Shown in pieces: positions 16,390 through 24,279 of a stretch of DNA of 64,000 nt. The stretch comes from Microvirga sp. SRT01. Its GTDB lineage: Bacteria > Pseudomonadota > Alphaproteobacteria > Sphingomonadales > Sphingomonadaceae. The notes beneath the pieces are model-generated. The model worked only from the letters and a program-made list of their open reading frames with translations. It made no database searches and was not told where the DNA came from. Every line of letters begins with the position of its first letter. The first letter of the stretch is position 1. Where the stretch lies: the NCBI GenBank assembly GCA_018139225.1, contig JAGSNX010000002.1:682001-746000 (forward strand), read 5' to 3'. Both the position numbers and the translations under genes were made by a program.

Positions 16390-19377
16390 CTAGAAGCGGA
16401 CCTGCGCACCTGCGTAGAAGCGGCGGCCGATTGGATCGTAGATGTCCGCGGCGGTCGTCGTGCCGGTAATGCTGCCGTAGAAGACGGTGTCTTCCAGCTT
16501 CGGCGGCTTGCGGTCGAACAGATTGTTGACGCCGACGAACAGCTCCATTTCACGCGTATCTCCGACGCGGGCGCGGAACTGGACGTCGTGGTAGATGCGC
16601 GATTTGATCTCGTTGTGAGCGATGATCTCCGGATCAAGACCCTCCGAAGACTCCGCGAACTCGTCACGCACCGTGTCGACCATCGGGCTGAGATAGGTGG
16701 CGGTCCAGTTGACGCTGAACGGACCGGCCCCGTAGGTCGCGGTCGCGTTGACCTTGTCGCGGAACACCGAGCCGAATTCGATGTTGCCGACGCCGCTGTA
16801 GACCGGCGCCGATGGGTCGGACTGGGTCTGATAGCGCAAGGTGTGCGTGTAGAGGACGTTCACGTCGAAGCGATCGTCCGCAACCAACCCGAGCGCGCGA
16901 CCATAGCGCAGATTGACGTCAATACCGCGCGTCTTGGTGTCCGCGATGTTGACGTTCTGGGCATTGACCGTGCGGATGAAGCCGGTGCCGGTGTTGCGGA
17001 TGACGTTGTTGCAGAACTGCGGCAGGTTGGTCAGCAGGCACTGCTGGATCGACGTGGCGCGCGGGATGATGTCGATCGCATTGGTGAGCTTGATGTCGAA
17101 ATAGTCGACGGTCAGGCTCAGGCCGCGGACCTGGTCGGGAGCGAACACGGCGCCGAACGTCAGCGTCTTGCCCTTCTCCTCCTGCAGATTGCGATTGCCG
17201 CCGTTAAAGCCGTTGATGCTCTGGATGTCAGCGAGCGTGTATTCGAATGTACCGTTGCGAGAGATTGCGGACGCGACGCCCGGAATCGCGCGGCAGGCTA
17301 CGTCATAGGTGCCCGTCGACGTCGCAGTGACGCCGTCGCACGGGTCCTGCACCGTCGGGAACGTCTCCGATGCGGACGAGAAAAGCTCGCCGATGTTCGG
17401 TGCACGGTTGGCGACCGCGTAGTTGCCGCGGAAGCGGAGGCCGCGGACCGGTGAATACTCACCACCCGCATTCCAGCTGAACACGCGCCCGATCGTCGAG
17501 TAATCGGAATAGCGCGCCGCACCCTGGATGCTCAGCGAATTGACGAAGCTGATGTCCTTCAGCAGCGGCACGTCGATTTCGCCGAACAGCTCCTTGACGT
17601 TGAACTTGCCGACCGTGTCCGGGGTTTGGTTGCCGGAATTCTGGCCGGCGTTCGTCAGTTCGTCCCAATTCTCGGCGCTCTTCTCGCGACGATACTCGGC
17701 GCCCAGCGCGACCTGTACGTCACCGTACGGAAGTGCGAACAGCGAGCCGCTGACGCTGCCGCTGGCGACGAACTGCGTATTCTTGATCGCCACCGCGCGA
17801 GGCACTGCCGCCCGCACATAGGCCGAGGCTTCCGGCGTAGCGGTGTTGTAGCCGAACAGGTTGATCGGCACGCAGCCCGCCGCACGCGCAGTGGCGTCGC
17901 GGCAGATGATGTTGCCCTGCGCATCTGTGGTGGCATCCAGCGCATTGGCGTAGCGCGTGATGTCGATGTCCTGGCTGCTCGTGCGATCCTTCAACTGGCC
18001 GTACACGACCGATGTTTCGTACTGCCACTTGGAGCCGAGATCGCCGCGCAGGCCGCCGGCGAAACGCATGGTGTCCCGATCGTTACGGTTGCTGCGGCTG
18101 AACACTTCGTTCTGGCGGCGACGAAAATCGATCGACGTCACGTCGTTGGATGCGATCGCATCGCTGTTGCGGGCTGCGATCTGCTGACGGATCGAGAGCG
18201 GAATGAATGGATTGTCGATGCCGTAGCCGACGCCGACATCGGTCTGAGAATCCAGCGCCAGAGCTTCGATCTGCGAGCTGGACTTGGTCTTGGCGTATGT
18301 CGCCTCGACGAACGCAGTGGCCGCGTCGCTGAAGCGATATTGGGCGGAGCCGGCTGCCAAGTACCGCTCAATCGGAGTCGAGATACGGCGCACCGAGTTT
18401 CGATTGAAGCCGTAGCCGGTCGGGAAGCCCGTCACAACGGAGTTATCGGGATTGAACGTGAACAGGTTGCTCGCATAGCCACCCTCGTTCGACGCTACGC
18501 CGTTCTCGTTGTTCGAGTTCTGAAACTCGAAACGCCCTTGCGCGGGGTAGGACGAATAGGACTGCGGCCCGCAACCCGCGGCGGAGCAATCCTCCGCCGA
18601 AATCGCGCGCTTGCGCGATAGCAGGCCGAGATCCTTGGAATAGGTGACGTTGGCGATGATCGATCCGCGATCGTCAGCGCCGAACTTCGTGCCGCCGGTC
18701 AGGCTCGCCGTGTAGTTCTGGCTGTCGCCGCGGCTGGTGAGACCATATTGGGCGCGCCCGACGATGCCCTGCATGTCGGTCTTCAACACGTAGTTGACGA
18801 CGCCCGCGATCGCGTCCGACCCGTAGATGGCCGATGCGCCACCGGTCACGACCTCAATACGATCGACGAAGTCGGCGGGGATGTTGTTGACGTCGACGAT
18901 CGATGTGCCCGCCACACCGGGAACGAAGCGCCGACCGTTGACCAGCACCAGCGTGCGCGAGTCGCCGAGGTTGCGCAGATCGATCGTCGCGACGCCGTTG
19001 CCCGACGTCAGGAAGTTGCTGTTCGTGCGGCTGAGCCCCGGAATGCCAACCTGCGGCAGTTTCTGGAGCAGATCCTGCGTGTTGACGATGCCCTGCGACT
19101 GGATCTGCTGGGAATCGACCACGGCGATCGGCGAGGCGGATTCCAGATCGGGACGACGGATGCGAGACCCGGTCACGACGATCTCGCCGCCCTGATCGGC
19201 GACGGACTCAGCGGCATCGGCCTGAGCCTCTGGATCGGTCGGGTTCTGGGCGGGGGCGGTGCTCGCCGCACCGAGGGTTCCCGCCGGGTTAGCGGCGTCC
19301 TGCGCATAGACCGCCGTCATCGGCGTCGCCGCGACCAGCAGGGTCGTGGCAAGAAGGTGGCGTCGGAGTACGGACAT
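16390..19377 (-). CDS. TonB-dependent outer-membrane receptor
   Basis: A 995-residue outer-membrane transporter driven by TonB. It starts with a signal peptide (MSVLRRHLLATTLLVAATPM, ending TAVYAQ). A short Pro/Ala linker leads into a plug domain beginning GGEIVVTGSRIRRPDLESAS, with LVLVNGRRFVPG and VVTGGASAIYGSDAIAGVVN typical of the sphingomonad/xanthomonad receptor clade. The long C-terminal part is the beta barrel, which ends RRFYAGAQVRF with the terminal Phe needed for Bam assembly. The substrate cannot be told; relatives handle peptides, sugars or siderophores. I chose ATG 19377 because it begins the signal peptide. It has its own terminator and appears monocistronic. Confidence 0.93.
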   Translation of the reverse strand: MSVLRRHLLATTLLVAATPMTAVYAQDAANPAGTLGAASTAPAQNPTDPEAQADAAESVADQGGEIVVTGSRIRRPDLESASPIAVVDSQQIQSQGIVNTQDLLQKLPQVGIPGLSRTNSNFLTSGNGVATIDLRNLGDSRTLVLVNGRRFVPGVAGTSIVDVNNIPADFVDRIEVVTGGASAIYGSDAIAGVVNYVLKTDMQGIVGRAQYGLTSRGDSQNYTASLTGGTKFGADDRGSIIANVTYSKDLGLLSRKRAISAEDCSAAGCGPQSYSSYPAQGRFEFQNSNNENGVASNEGGYASNLFTFNPDNSVVTGFPTGYGFNRNSVRRISTPIERYLAAGSAQYRFSDAATAFVEATYAKTKSSSQIEALALDSQTDVGVGYGIDNPFIPLSIRQQIAARNSDAIASNDVTSIDFRRRQNEVFSRSNRNDRDTMRFAGGLRGDLGSKWQYETSVVYGQLKDRTSSQDIDITRYANALDATTDAQGNIICRDATARAAGCVPINLFGYNTATPEASAYVRAAVPRAVAIKNTQFVASGSVSGSLFALPYGDVQVALGAEYRREKSAENWDELTNAGQNSGNQTPDTVGKFNVKELFGEIDVPLLKDISFVNSLSIQGAARYSDYSTIGRVFSWNAGGEYSPVRGLRFRGNYAVANRAPNIGELFSSASETFPTVQDPCDGVTATSTGTYDVACRAIPGVASAISRNGTFEYTLADIQSINGFNGGNRNLQEEKGKTLTFGAVFAPDQVRGLSLTVDYFDIKLTNAIDIIPRATSIQQCLLTNLPQFCNNVIRNTGTGFIRTVNAQNVNIADTKTRGIDVNLRYGRALGLVADDRFDVNVLYTHTLRYQTQSDPSAPVYSGVGNIEFGSVFRDKVNATATYGAGPFSVNWTATYLSPMVDTVRDEFAESSEGLDPEIIAHNEIKSRIYHDVQFRARVGDTREMELFVGVNNLFDRKPPKLEDTVFYGSITGTTTAADIYDPIGRRFYAGAQVRF

Positions 19378-19651
19378 TTCTGGTGAATTCCCTGAACGAT
19401 GTAACACCGGAACGACGATCGCCCCGCCTGCCGATGTGTCGGTCAGGTACCGCCAAAAACGCCCGCGTTCCCGCCCGTGTCCGCTCAACTCATCGATATC
19501 TTGGAAAGTGTCACACCTTTGCAACAACTTAGGTCCGTACCGGTCTTTCCAATGCGGGTTAGCCCGGTTGCACCTCTACATCATCACGCCCGTTGCCCGT
19601 GGCTCGCGCTGACCCTAGACACGGTGGCATGCCTGCGCGACCGACCATGAC

Positions 19652-22006
19652 ATGATGCAGCTCGGCACCGGAGCGACGATCGGGCTCGGCCTGATGCTGC
19701 TGGTGGTGATCGGCGGCGGCGTGGCGGCATTGTTCGTGGGGCTGCGAACGCGCGCGGCGGCGGCGATGGCGCGGGACGAGAATGCGCGGCTGCATGCGAC
19801 GCTGCGCAGTGCGCCGGCGCTGGCGATGCTGGTGCGGCCGGACGGACGGGTCGAGATGCCGACGCGACTGGCGGACTGGCTGGGGCTTTCGGTCGCGCCG
19901 CGGACGCTGGCTGATTTGACCGACGGGGATGATGCGGGGCTCCAGCCGGAGGACGTGGCGGTTCTGACGGCCGATGTCACCGCAGCGCAGCGGGCCGGGC
20001 GCGAGTTCGAGCGGGCGATACGACCGCGCGGGTCTGACCGGGCGTTGACGTTGCGCGGCGGGCGGGCGCCCGCGGAACTCGGCGCGGCGGGCGGTGCGAT
20101 CGTGTGGGTTTTCGATGCGAGCGACACGCAGGGTGAGATCGAGCGGCTGGGCGGCGAGGTCGAGCGACTGGCGGATGCCTATCGCGCGCTGACCGGGCTG
20201 ATCGAGGCGGCGCCGATGCCGATGTGGTATCGCGGCGGCGACCTGAAGCTGGCGATGGTCAATTCCGCCTATGTCGAGGCGGTCGAGGGGCGGGATGCTT
20301 CGGAAACCTTGTCTCGGGGGCTGGAACTGGTCGAGGGCACCGGGCAGGGCGGGCCGCTGGCGGGAGCGGCGGCGGCGAAGGCGCAGGGTCGGCCCGCGGA
20401 ACAGGTGCTGCCGGCGACGATCAACGGCGCGCGGCGGCGTTTGCGGGTGATCGACGTGCCGCTGCCGACCGGCGGAGTCGCTGGTTTCGCGGTCGATATC
20501 GAGGAACTGGAGCAGGCCCGGAGTGGCGCCAAGCGGTTCGCCGAGGCACAGCGCGGCATGCTCGACCGGCTGTCGGCGGGCGTGGCGCAGTTCGGGCCGG
20601 ACCGGGCGCTGGTGTTCTGCAACCAGCCGTTCCACCGCATGTTCGCGATGCGCGCGGAGTGGCTGGCGGATCGTCCCGAATTCGACCGCGTGCTGGAGCG
20701 GATGCGCGAGGCCAACCGCCTGCCGGAAGTGCGCGACTTTCCGGGCTGGAAGGCGGAGCGGCGGAACTGGTTCGTGGCAGCGGATGTCGCGTCGGAAGAA
20801 AACTGGCATCTGCCGGGTGGCACGCACCTGCACGTGGTGGCGCAGCCGTTGCCGGACGGCGGCCTGCTGCTGATCTTCGAGGACCGGACGGAGCAGGTGC
20901 AACTGGCCAGCGCGCGCGACACGCTGCTGCGCGTCCGCACCGCAACGTTCGACAATCTGTTCGAAGCGCTGGGTGTGTTCGCCGCCGATGGCCGGCTGCA
21001 ATTGTGGAACAACCGTTTCCGCGCGCTGTGGGGCGTCGACGAGGAATTCCTGGCGAGTCATCCGCGCGTCGACGTGTTCGCGAGCCGGATCGCGCCGCGC
21101 CTGTCGACGCCGAGCCGGTCGACGCTGATCGCCGACCTCGTCCATTCCGCCACCGCCGAACGGCAACAGCGAGGTGGGCGGGTGGCCTTCGCCGATGGGC
21201 GGCATTTCGAGTTCGCGGGCGTGCCGCTGCCGGACGGCAATGCGCTGTTCACGATGCTGGACATCACCGATAGCCGCCGTGCGGAGCAGGCGTTGCGGGA
21301 GCGGGCCGATGCGCTGGAGGCGGCGGACAAGGTGAAGACGCAATTCGTGGCGAACATGAGCTACGAATTGAAGACGCCGCTGACCTCGATCGGCGGGTTC
21401 GCGGAGATGCTGCACGGCGGCTATGCGGGCGAGCTGCCAGCGGAGGCGGGGACGTACGTGGAGGCGATCCTCGACTCGGTCGAGCGGCTGGGGCTGTTGA
21501 TCGACGACGTGCTCGACCTGACGCGCGGCGGCGAGGGGGCGGCGGTCGAGCGCAAGGACGTCGACCTCGTCACCGTCGCGCGCGAAGCGGCGATGGCGAT
21601 CCAGCCGGCGATCAAGCGGCACAAGATCGACTTCGCGGTCGAACTCTCGCGATCGGCCGGGCGGGTGCAAGGCGATCCCCAGAGACTGCGCGAGGTGGTC
21701 GAGCATCTGTTGCGGCATGCGCTGGCGTCGCTGGGCGAGGGTGGGCGCATCCTGCTGCACGCCGACGGCACCGCGACGCACGCGAGGATCGTGGTGTCCG
21801 ACGACGGGCCGGGGCTGGACGAGGAGAGCGCGGGCCGCGTGTTCGACCGGTTCGCGGAGCCGCATCTGCAACCGGGCGGCGAGCGTGCGCTGGGGTTGGG
21901 CATGCCATTGGCGAAGCAGTTCGTGGAGGCGCATGGCGGCACGATCTCGCTGGTGTCGGAGCCGGGCGAGGGGACGCTGGTGACGGTGGAACTGCCGCGG
22001 CGATGA
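19652..22006 (+). CDS. divL: DivL-type PAS sensor pseudokinase (Tyr at phosphoacceptor site)
   Basis: A 784-residue protein with one N-terminal membrane helix (IGLGLMLLVVIGGGVAALFV), several PAS-like segments between about residues 50 and 550, a dimerisation helix and a C-terminal ATPase domain. The H box reads NMSYELKTPLT, so Tyr571 stands where kinases have His. This is the mark of DivL, the cell-cycle regulator that in Caulobacter modulates CckA and binds DivK. The N box reads EHLLRHALASL, lacking the usual Asn residues, while the G1 box DDGPGLDEESAG is intact. The neighbouring genes tsaE, amgK, murU, addB and addA match what I recall of the alphaproteobacterial divL neighbourhood. The start is one of two adjacent ATGs at 19652 and 19655. 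Confidence 0.8.
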   Translation: MMQLGTGATIGLGLMLLVVIGGGVAALFVGLRTRAAAAMARDENARLHATLRSAPALAMLVRPDGRVEMPTRLADWLGLSVAPRTLADLTDGDDAGLQPEDVAVLTADVTAAQRAGREFERAIRPRGSDRALTLRGGRAPAELGAAGGAIVWVFDASDTQGEIERLGGEVERLADAYRALTGLIEAAPMPMWYRGGDLKLAMVNSAYVEAVEGRDASETLSRGLELVEGTGQGGPLAGAAAAKAQGRPAEQVLPATINGARRRLRVIDVPLPTGGVAGFAVDIEELEQARSGAKRFAEAQRGMLDRLSAGVAQFGPDRALVFCNQPFHRMFAMRAEWLADRPEFDRVLERMREANRLPEVRDFPGWKAERRNWFVAADVASEENWHLPGGTHLHVVAQPLPDGGLLLIFEDRTEQVQLASARDTLLRVRTATFDNLFEALGVFAADGRLQLWNNRFRALWGVDEEFLASHPRVDVFASRIAPRLSTPSRSTLIADLVHSATAERQQRGGRVAFADGRHFEFAGVPLPDGNALFTMLDITDSRRAEQALRERADALEAADKVKTQFVANMSYELKTPLTSIGGFAEMLHGGYAGELPAEAGTYVEAILDSVERLGLLIDDVLDLTRGGEGAAVERKDVDLVTVAREAAMAIQPAIKRHKIDFAVELSRSAGRVQGDPQRLREVVEHLLRHALASLGEGGRILLHADGTATHARIVVSDDGPGLDEESAGRVFDRFAEPHLQPGGERALGLGMPLAKQFVEAHGGTISLVSEPGEGTLVTVELPRR

Positions 22007-22017
22007 AGTGGGAAGTT

Positions 22018-22106
22018 CCGTGTCTGGGCGAAGGCGGGAACCGAGCGTCTGCCTTTGCGACCGCTTGGCGCCGAAGTGACTGGGCTTCCGCATTCGCGGG
22101 AGCACG
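22018..22106. repeat. Degenerate two-arm inverted element between divL and tsaE
   Basis: A GCGAAGGCGGGA-type arm at about 22018-22042 faces a CTTCCGCATTCGCGGGAGCA arm at about 22082-22106. It resembles the elements at 10747 and 41129 but is more diverged. Confidence 0.5.
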
Positions 22107-22124
22107 GGACAAGGGTTTGGTCGC

Positions 22125-22565
22125 GTGAGATTGGCCGATGCTGTCGCGACGGAGGCTTTCGGGGCGCGACTGGCGGCGGTCGTGCGGCCGGGCGATGTCG
22201 TGGCGCTGACGGGGCCGCTGGGGGCGGGCAAGACCAGTGTCGCGCGCGGGTTGCTGGCGGCACTGGGGCTCGAAGGCGAAGCGCCCAGCCCGAGCTTCGC
22301 CATCGTGCAGCCCTATGCGCCGCCGGAGACGGTGCTGCCGGTGTGGCATGTCGATCTGTACCGGCTGGACGATCCGGAGGAGGTCGAGGAACTGGGGCTG
22401 GAGGACGAGCGGGCGGACGGTGTGCTGCTGGTCGAATGGCCGGAGCGGGCGGGCGGGCGGGCGTGGCCGGAGGCGCTGCGCCTGACGCTGTCGATCGAAC
22501 CGGACGGTTCGCGTCGCTTGACAGCGGAGGTGCCGCCGGGCTGGAGGGACCGATGGCCGATATGA
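22125..22565 (+). CDS. tsaE: tRNA threonylcarbamoyladenosine biosynthesis ATPase TsaE
   Basis: A 146-residue P-loop ATPase that works with TsaB and TsaD to make the t6A37 modification in ANN-decoding tRNAs. Walker A is GPLGAGKTS at residues 30-38. The family segments SPSFAIVQPY, VWHVDLYRLDDPEEVEELGLE and VLLVEWPER are all present. The start is GTG at 22125. Its 3' end overlaps the next gene by 13 nt, indicating an operon with amgK. Confidence 0.93.
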   Translation: MRLADAVATEAFGARLAAVVRPGDVVALTGPLGAGKTSVARGLLAALGLEGEAPSPSFAIVQPYAPPETVLPVWHVDLYRLDDPEEVEELGLEDERADGVLLVEWPERAGGRAWPEALRLTLSIEPDGSRRLTAEVPPGWRDRWPI

Positions 22566-23527
22566 TCCCGCCGCCGGGTGCGCCCGCGTTTCTCGACGCT
22601 CTCGGATGGGGCGCAGCGAATGTGTCGCCGCTGGCCGGGGATGCGTCGTTCCGCCGGTATTTCAGGGTGGTGGACGGCGACCGGACAGCGGTGCTGATGG
22701 ACGCACCGCCGCCGCAGGAGGATACCCGCCCGTTCGTGGCGATGGCGCGCTGGCTGGAGGAGCGGGGATTTCTGGCCCCGGCGATCTTGGGACTGGACGA
22801 GACGCAGGGCTTGGTGCTGCTGAGCGATCTGGGCGACGTTCGCCTGCGCGAGACGGCGGATGCCGAGGGCGACGAACTCTGCCTGTATGGCGATGCGATC
22901 GACCTGCTGGTCGATCTGGCGAAGCATCCGGCCGGGCCGTTGCAACCCTACGACCGGGCGGTGATGCAGCGCGAGGCGGCATTGTTCGTGGAATGGTATT
23001 GTCCGGCGGTGGGGATCGCGGCCGATGCCGCGGGCTATGTCGCGGCGTGGGATGCAGTGCTGGATCACGGGCTGGCTGCGGAGCCCGTGACGGTGCTTCG
23101 CGACTATCACGCTGAAAATCTGATGCTGGTCGGGGATGCGCGGCAGCTTGGATTGCTGGACTTTCAGGACGCGCTGGCGGGGCATCCGGCCTACGATCTC
23201 GTGTCGTTGTTGCAGGACGCACGGCGTGACGTCGATCCGTCGGTCGAGCAGGCGATGCTGGTGCGGTATCAGGCGGCGACCGGTGTCGGTGACGAGTTCC
23301 TGCGTGCCTATCATGTGCTCGGGGCGCAGCGGAATGCGAAGATTTTGGGGATTTTTGCGCGGTTGTGGAAGCGGGACGGCAAGCCGCGTTACGCTGCACT
23401 CTGCCCACGCGTCTGGGCGTATCTGGAGCGCGACCTGTCGGAGCCGGTGCTGGCGCCGGTGGCGCGCTGGTTCGACGAGAACGTACCGCCGGAACTGCGC
23501 GGCGACCCGCTGGAACTGACGCGATGA
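22553..23527 (+). CDS. amgK: N-acetylmuramate/N-acetylglucosamine 1-kinase AmgK
   Basis: A 324-residue aminoglycoside-phosphotransferase-fold kinase. The catalytic loop is RDYHAENLMLV and the metal-binding motif LLDFQDALAGHPAYDLVSLL. With a MurU-type nucleotidyltransferase immediately downstream, the likely role is anomeric phosphorylation of MurNAc in the cell-wall recycling route that bypasses de novo UDP-MurNAc synthesis, as known in Pseudomonas putida and Caulobacter. ATG 22553 follows GGAGGG (22543-22548). It overlaps tsaE by 13 nt, and its TGA overlaps the murU ATG. Confidence 0.87.
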   Translation: MADMIPPPGAPAFLDALGWGAANVSPLAGDASFRRYFRVVDGDRTAVLMDAPPPQEDTRPFVAMARWLEERGFLAPAILGLDETQGLVLLSDLGDVRLRETADAEGDELCLYGDAIDLLVDLAKHPAGPLQPYDRAVMQREAALFVEWYCPAVGIAADAAGYVAAWDAVLDHGLAAEPVTVLRDYHAENLMLVGDARQLGLLDFQDALAGHPAYDLVSLLQDARRDVDPSVEQAMLVRYQAATGVGDEFLRAYHVLGAQRNAKILGIFARLWKRDGKPRYAALCPRVWAYLERDLSEPVLAPVARWFDENVPPELRGDPLELTR

Positions 23528-24279
23528 CGCGGCAGCTGGCGATCCGGCCCGATCCCGGCGGCGTGGTGCCGAAGACGGCGATGGTGATGGCGGCGGGGTT
23601 GGGGAAGCGCATGCGGCCCCTGACAGCAACGCGGCCCAAGCCGATGATCGAGGTCGCGGGCAAGCCGTTGATCGACCATGTGTTCGACCGGTTGCACGCG
23701 GCAGGTGTCGAGCGGGCGGTGGTGAACGTCCACTATTTGGCGGACTCGCTGGTGGCGCATCTGGGCGCGAAGTTCGACGGTGTCGACGTGGTCGTGTCCG
23801 ATGAGCGCAAGCGATTGATGGAAACGGGTGGCGGGCTGGTGCAGGCGCGCGACTTGTTGGGCGATGAGCCGGTGCTGGTCGCCAACAGCGACAACCTCTG
23901 GATCGACGGGCCGGTGGACGCGATCAAGCTGCTGTCGTCGCGGTGGAACGACGATCAGATGGATGCGCTGCTGCTGATGGTGCCGCTGGCGCGTGCGCAT
24001 AATTATCGCGGACAGGGCGATTTCCATCTGGCGGCGGACGGACGGATCACGCGGCGGCGGCGGTCCGCCACGGTGGCGCCCTTCGCCTATACCGGCGTGC
24101 AGATCCTGCACCCGCGACTGATCGCGAACTGGCCGGAGGGGCCGTTCTCGACGAACCTGTTCTGGGATCGCGCGATCGAATCCGGTCGTGCGTTCGGGCA
24201 GGTGCATCAGGGGCTGTGGTTCGACGTCGGCACACCCGGTGCGATCGCCAGGACCGAGGCACTGCTGCTGGATGGCTGA
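23524..24279 (+). CDS. murU: MurNAc-1-phosphate uridylyltransferase MurU-like
   Basis: A 251-residue sugar-phosphate nucleotidyltransferase. The nucleotide-binding signature is MVMAAGLGKRMRPLTATRPK, with the catalytic metal region VANSDNLWID. It should convert MurNAc-1-phosphate plus UTP into UDP-MurNAc, using the product of AmgK. The assignment rests mainly on the pairing with amgK; alone it could be another NDP-sugar pyrophosphorylase. Its ATG overlaps the amgK stop (ATGA), and addB begins within its last codons. Confidence 0.85.
   Translation: MTRQLAIRPDPGGVVPKTAMVMAAGLGKRMRPLTATRPKPMIEVAGKPLIDHVFDRLHAAGVERAVVNVHYLADSLVAHLGAKFDGVDVVVSDERKRLMETGGGLVQARDLLGDEPVLVANSDNLWIDGPVDAIKLLSSRWNDDQMDALLLMVPLARAHNYRGQGDFHLAADGRITRRRRSATVAPFAYTGVQILHPRLIANWPEGPFSTNLFWDRAIESGRAFGQVHQGLWFDVGTPGAIARTEALLLDG

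Noticed and set aside
19559..22303. Long minus-strand open frame opposite divL
   Set aside because: Shadow composition (Arg, Gln, His rich), no domain recognisable, and it covers a clear sensor-kinase-like gene.
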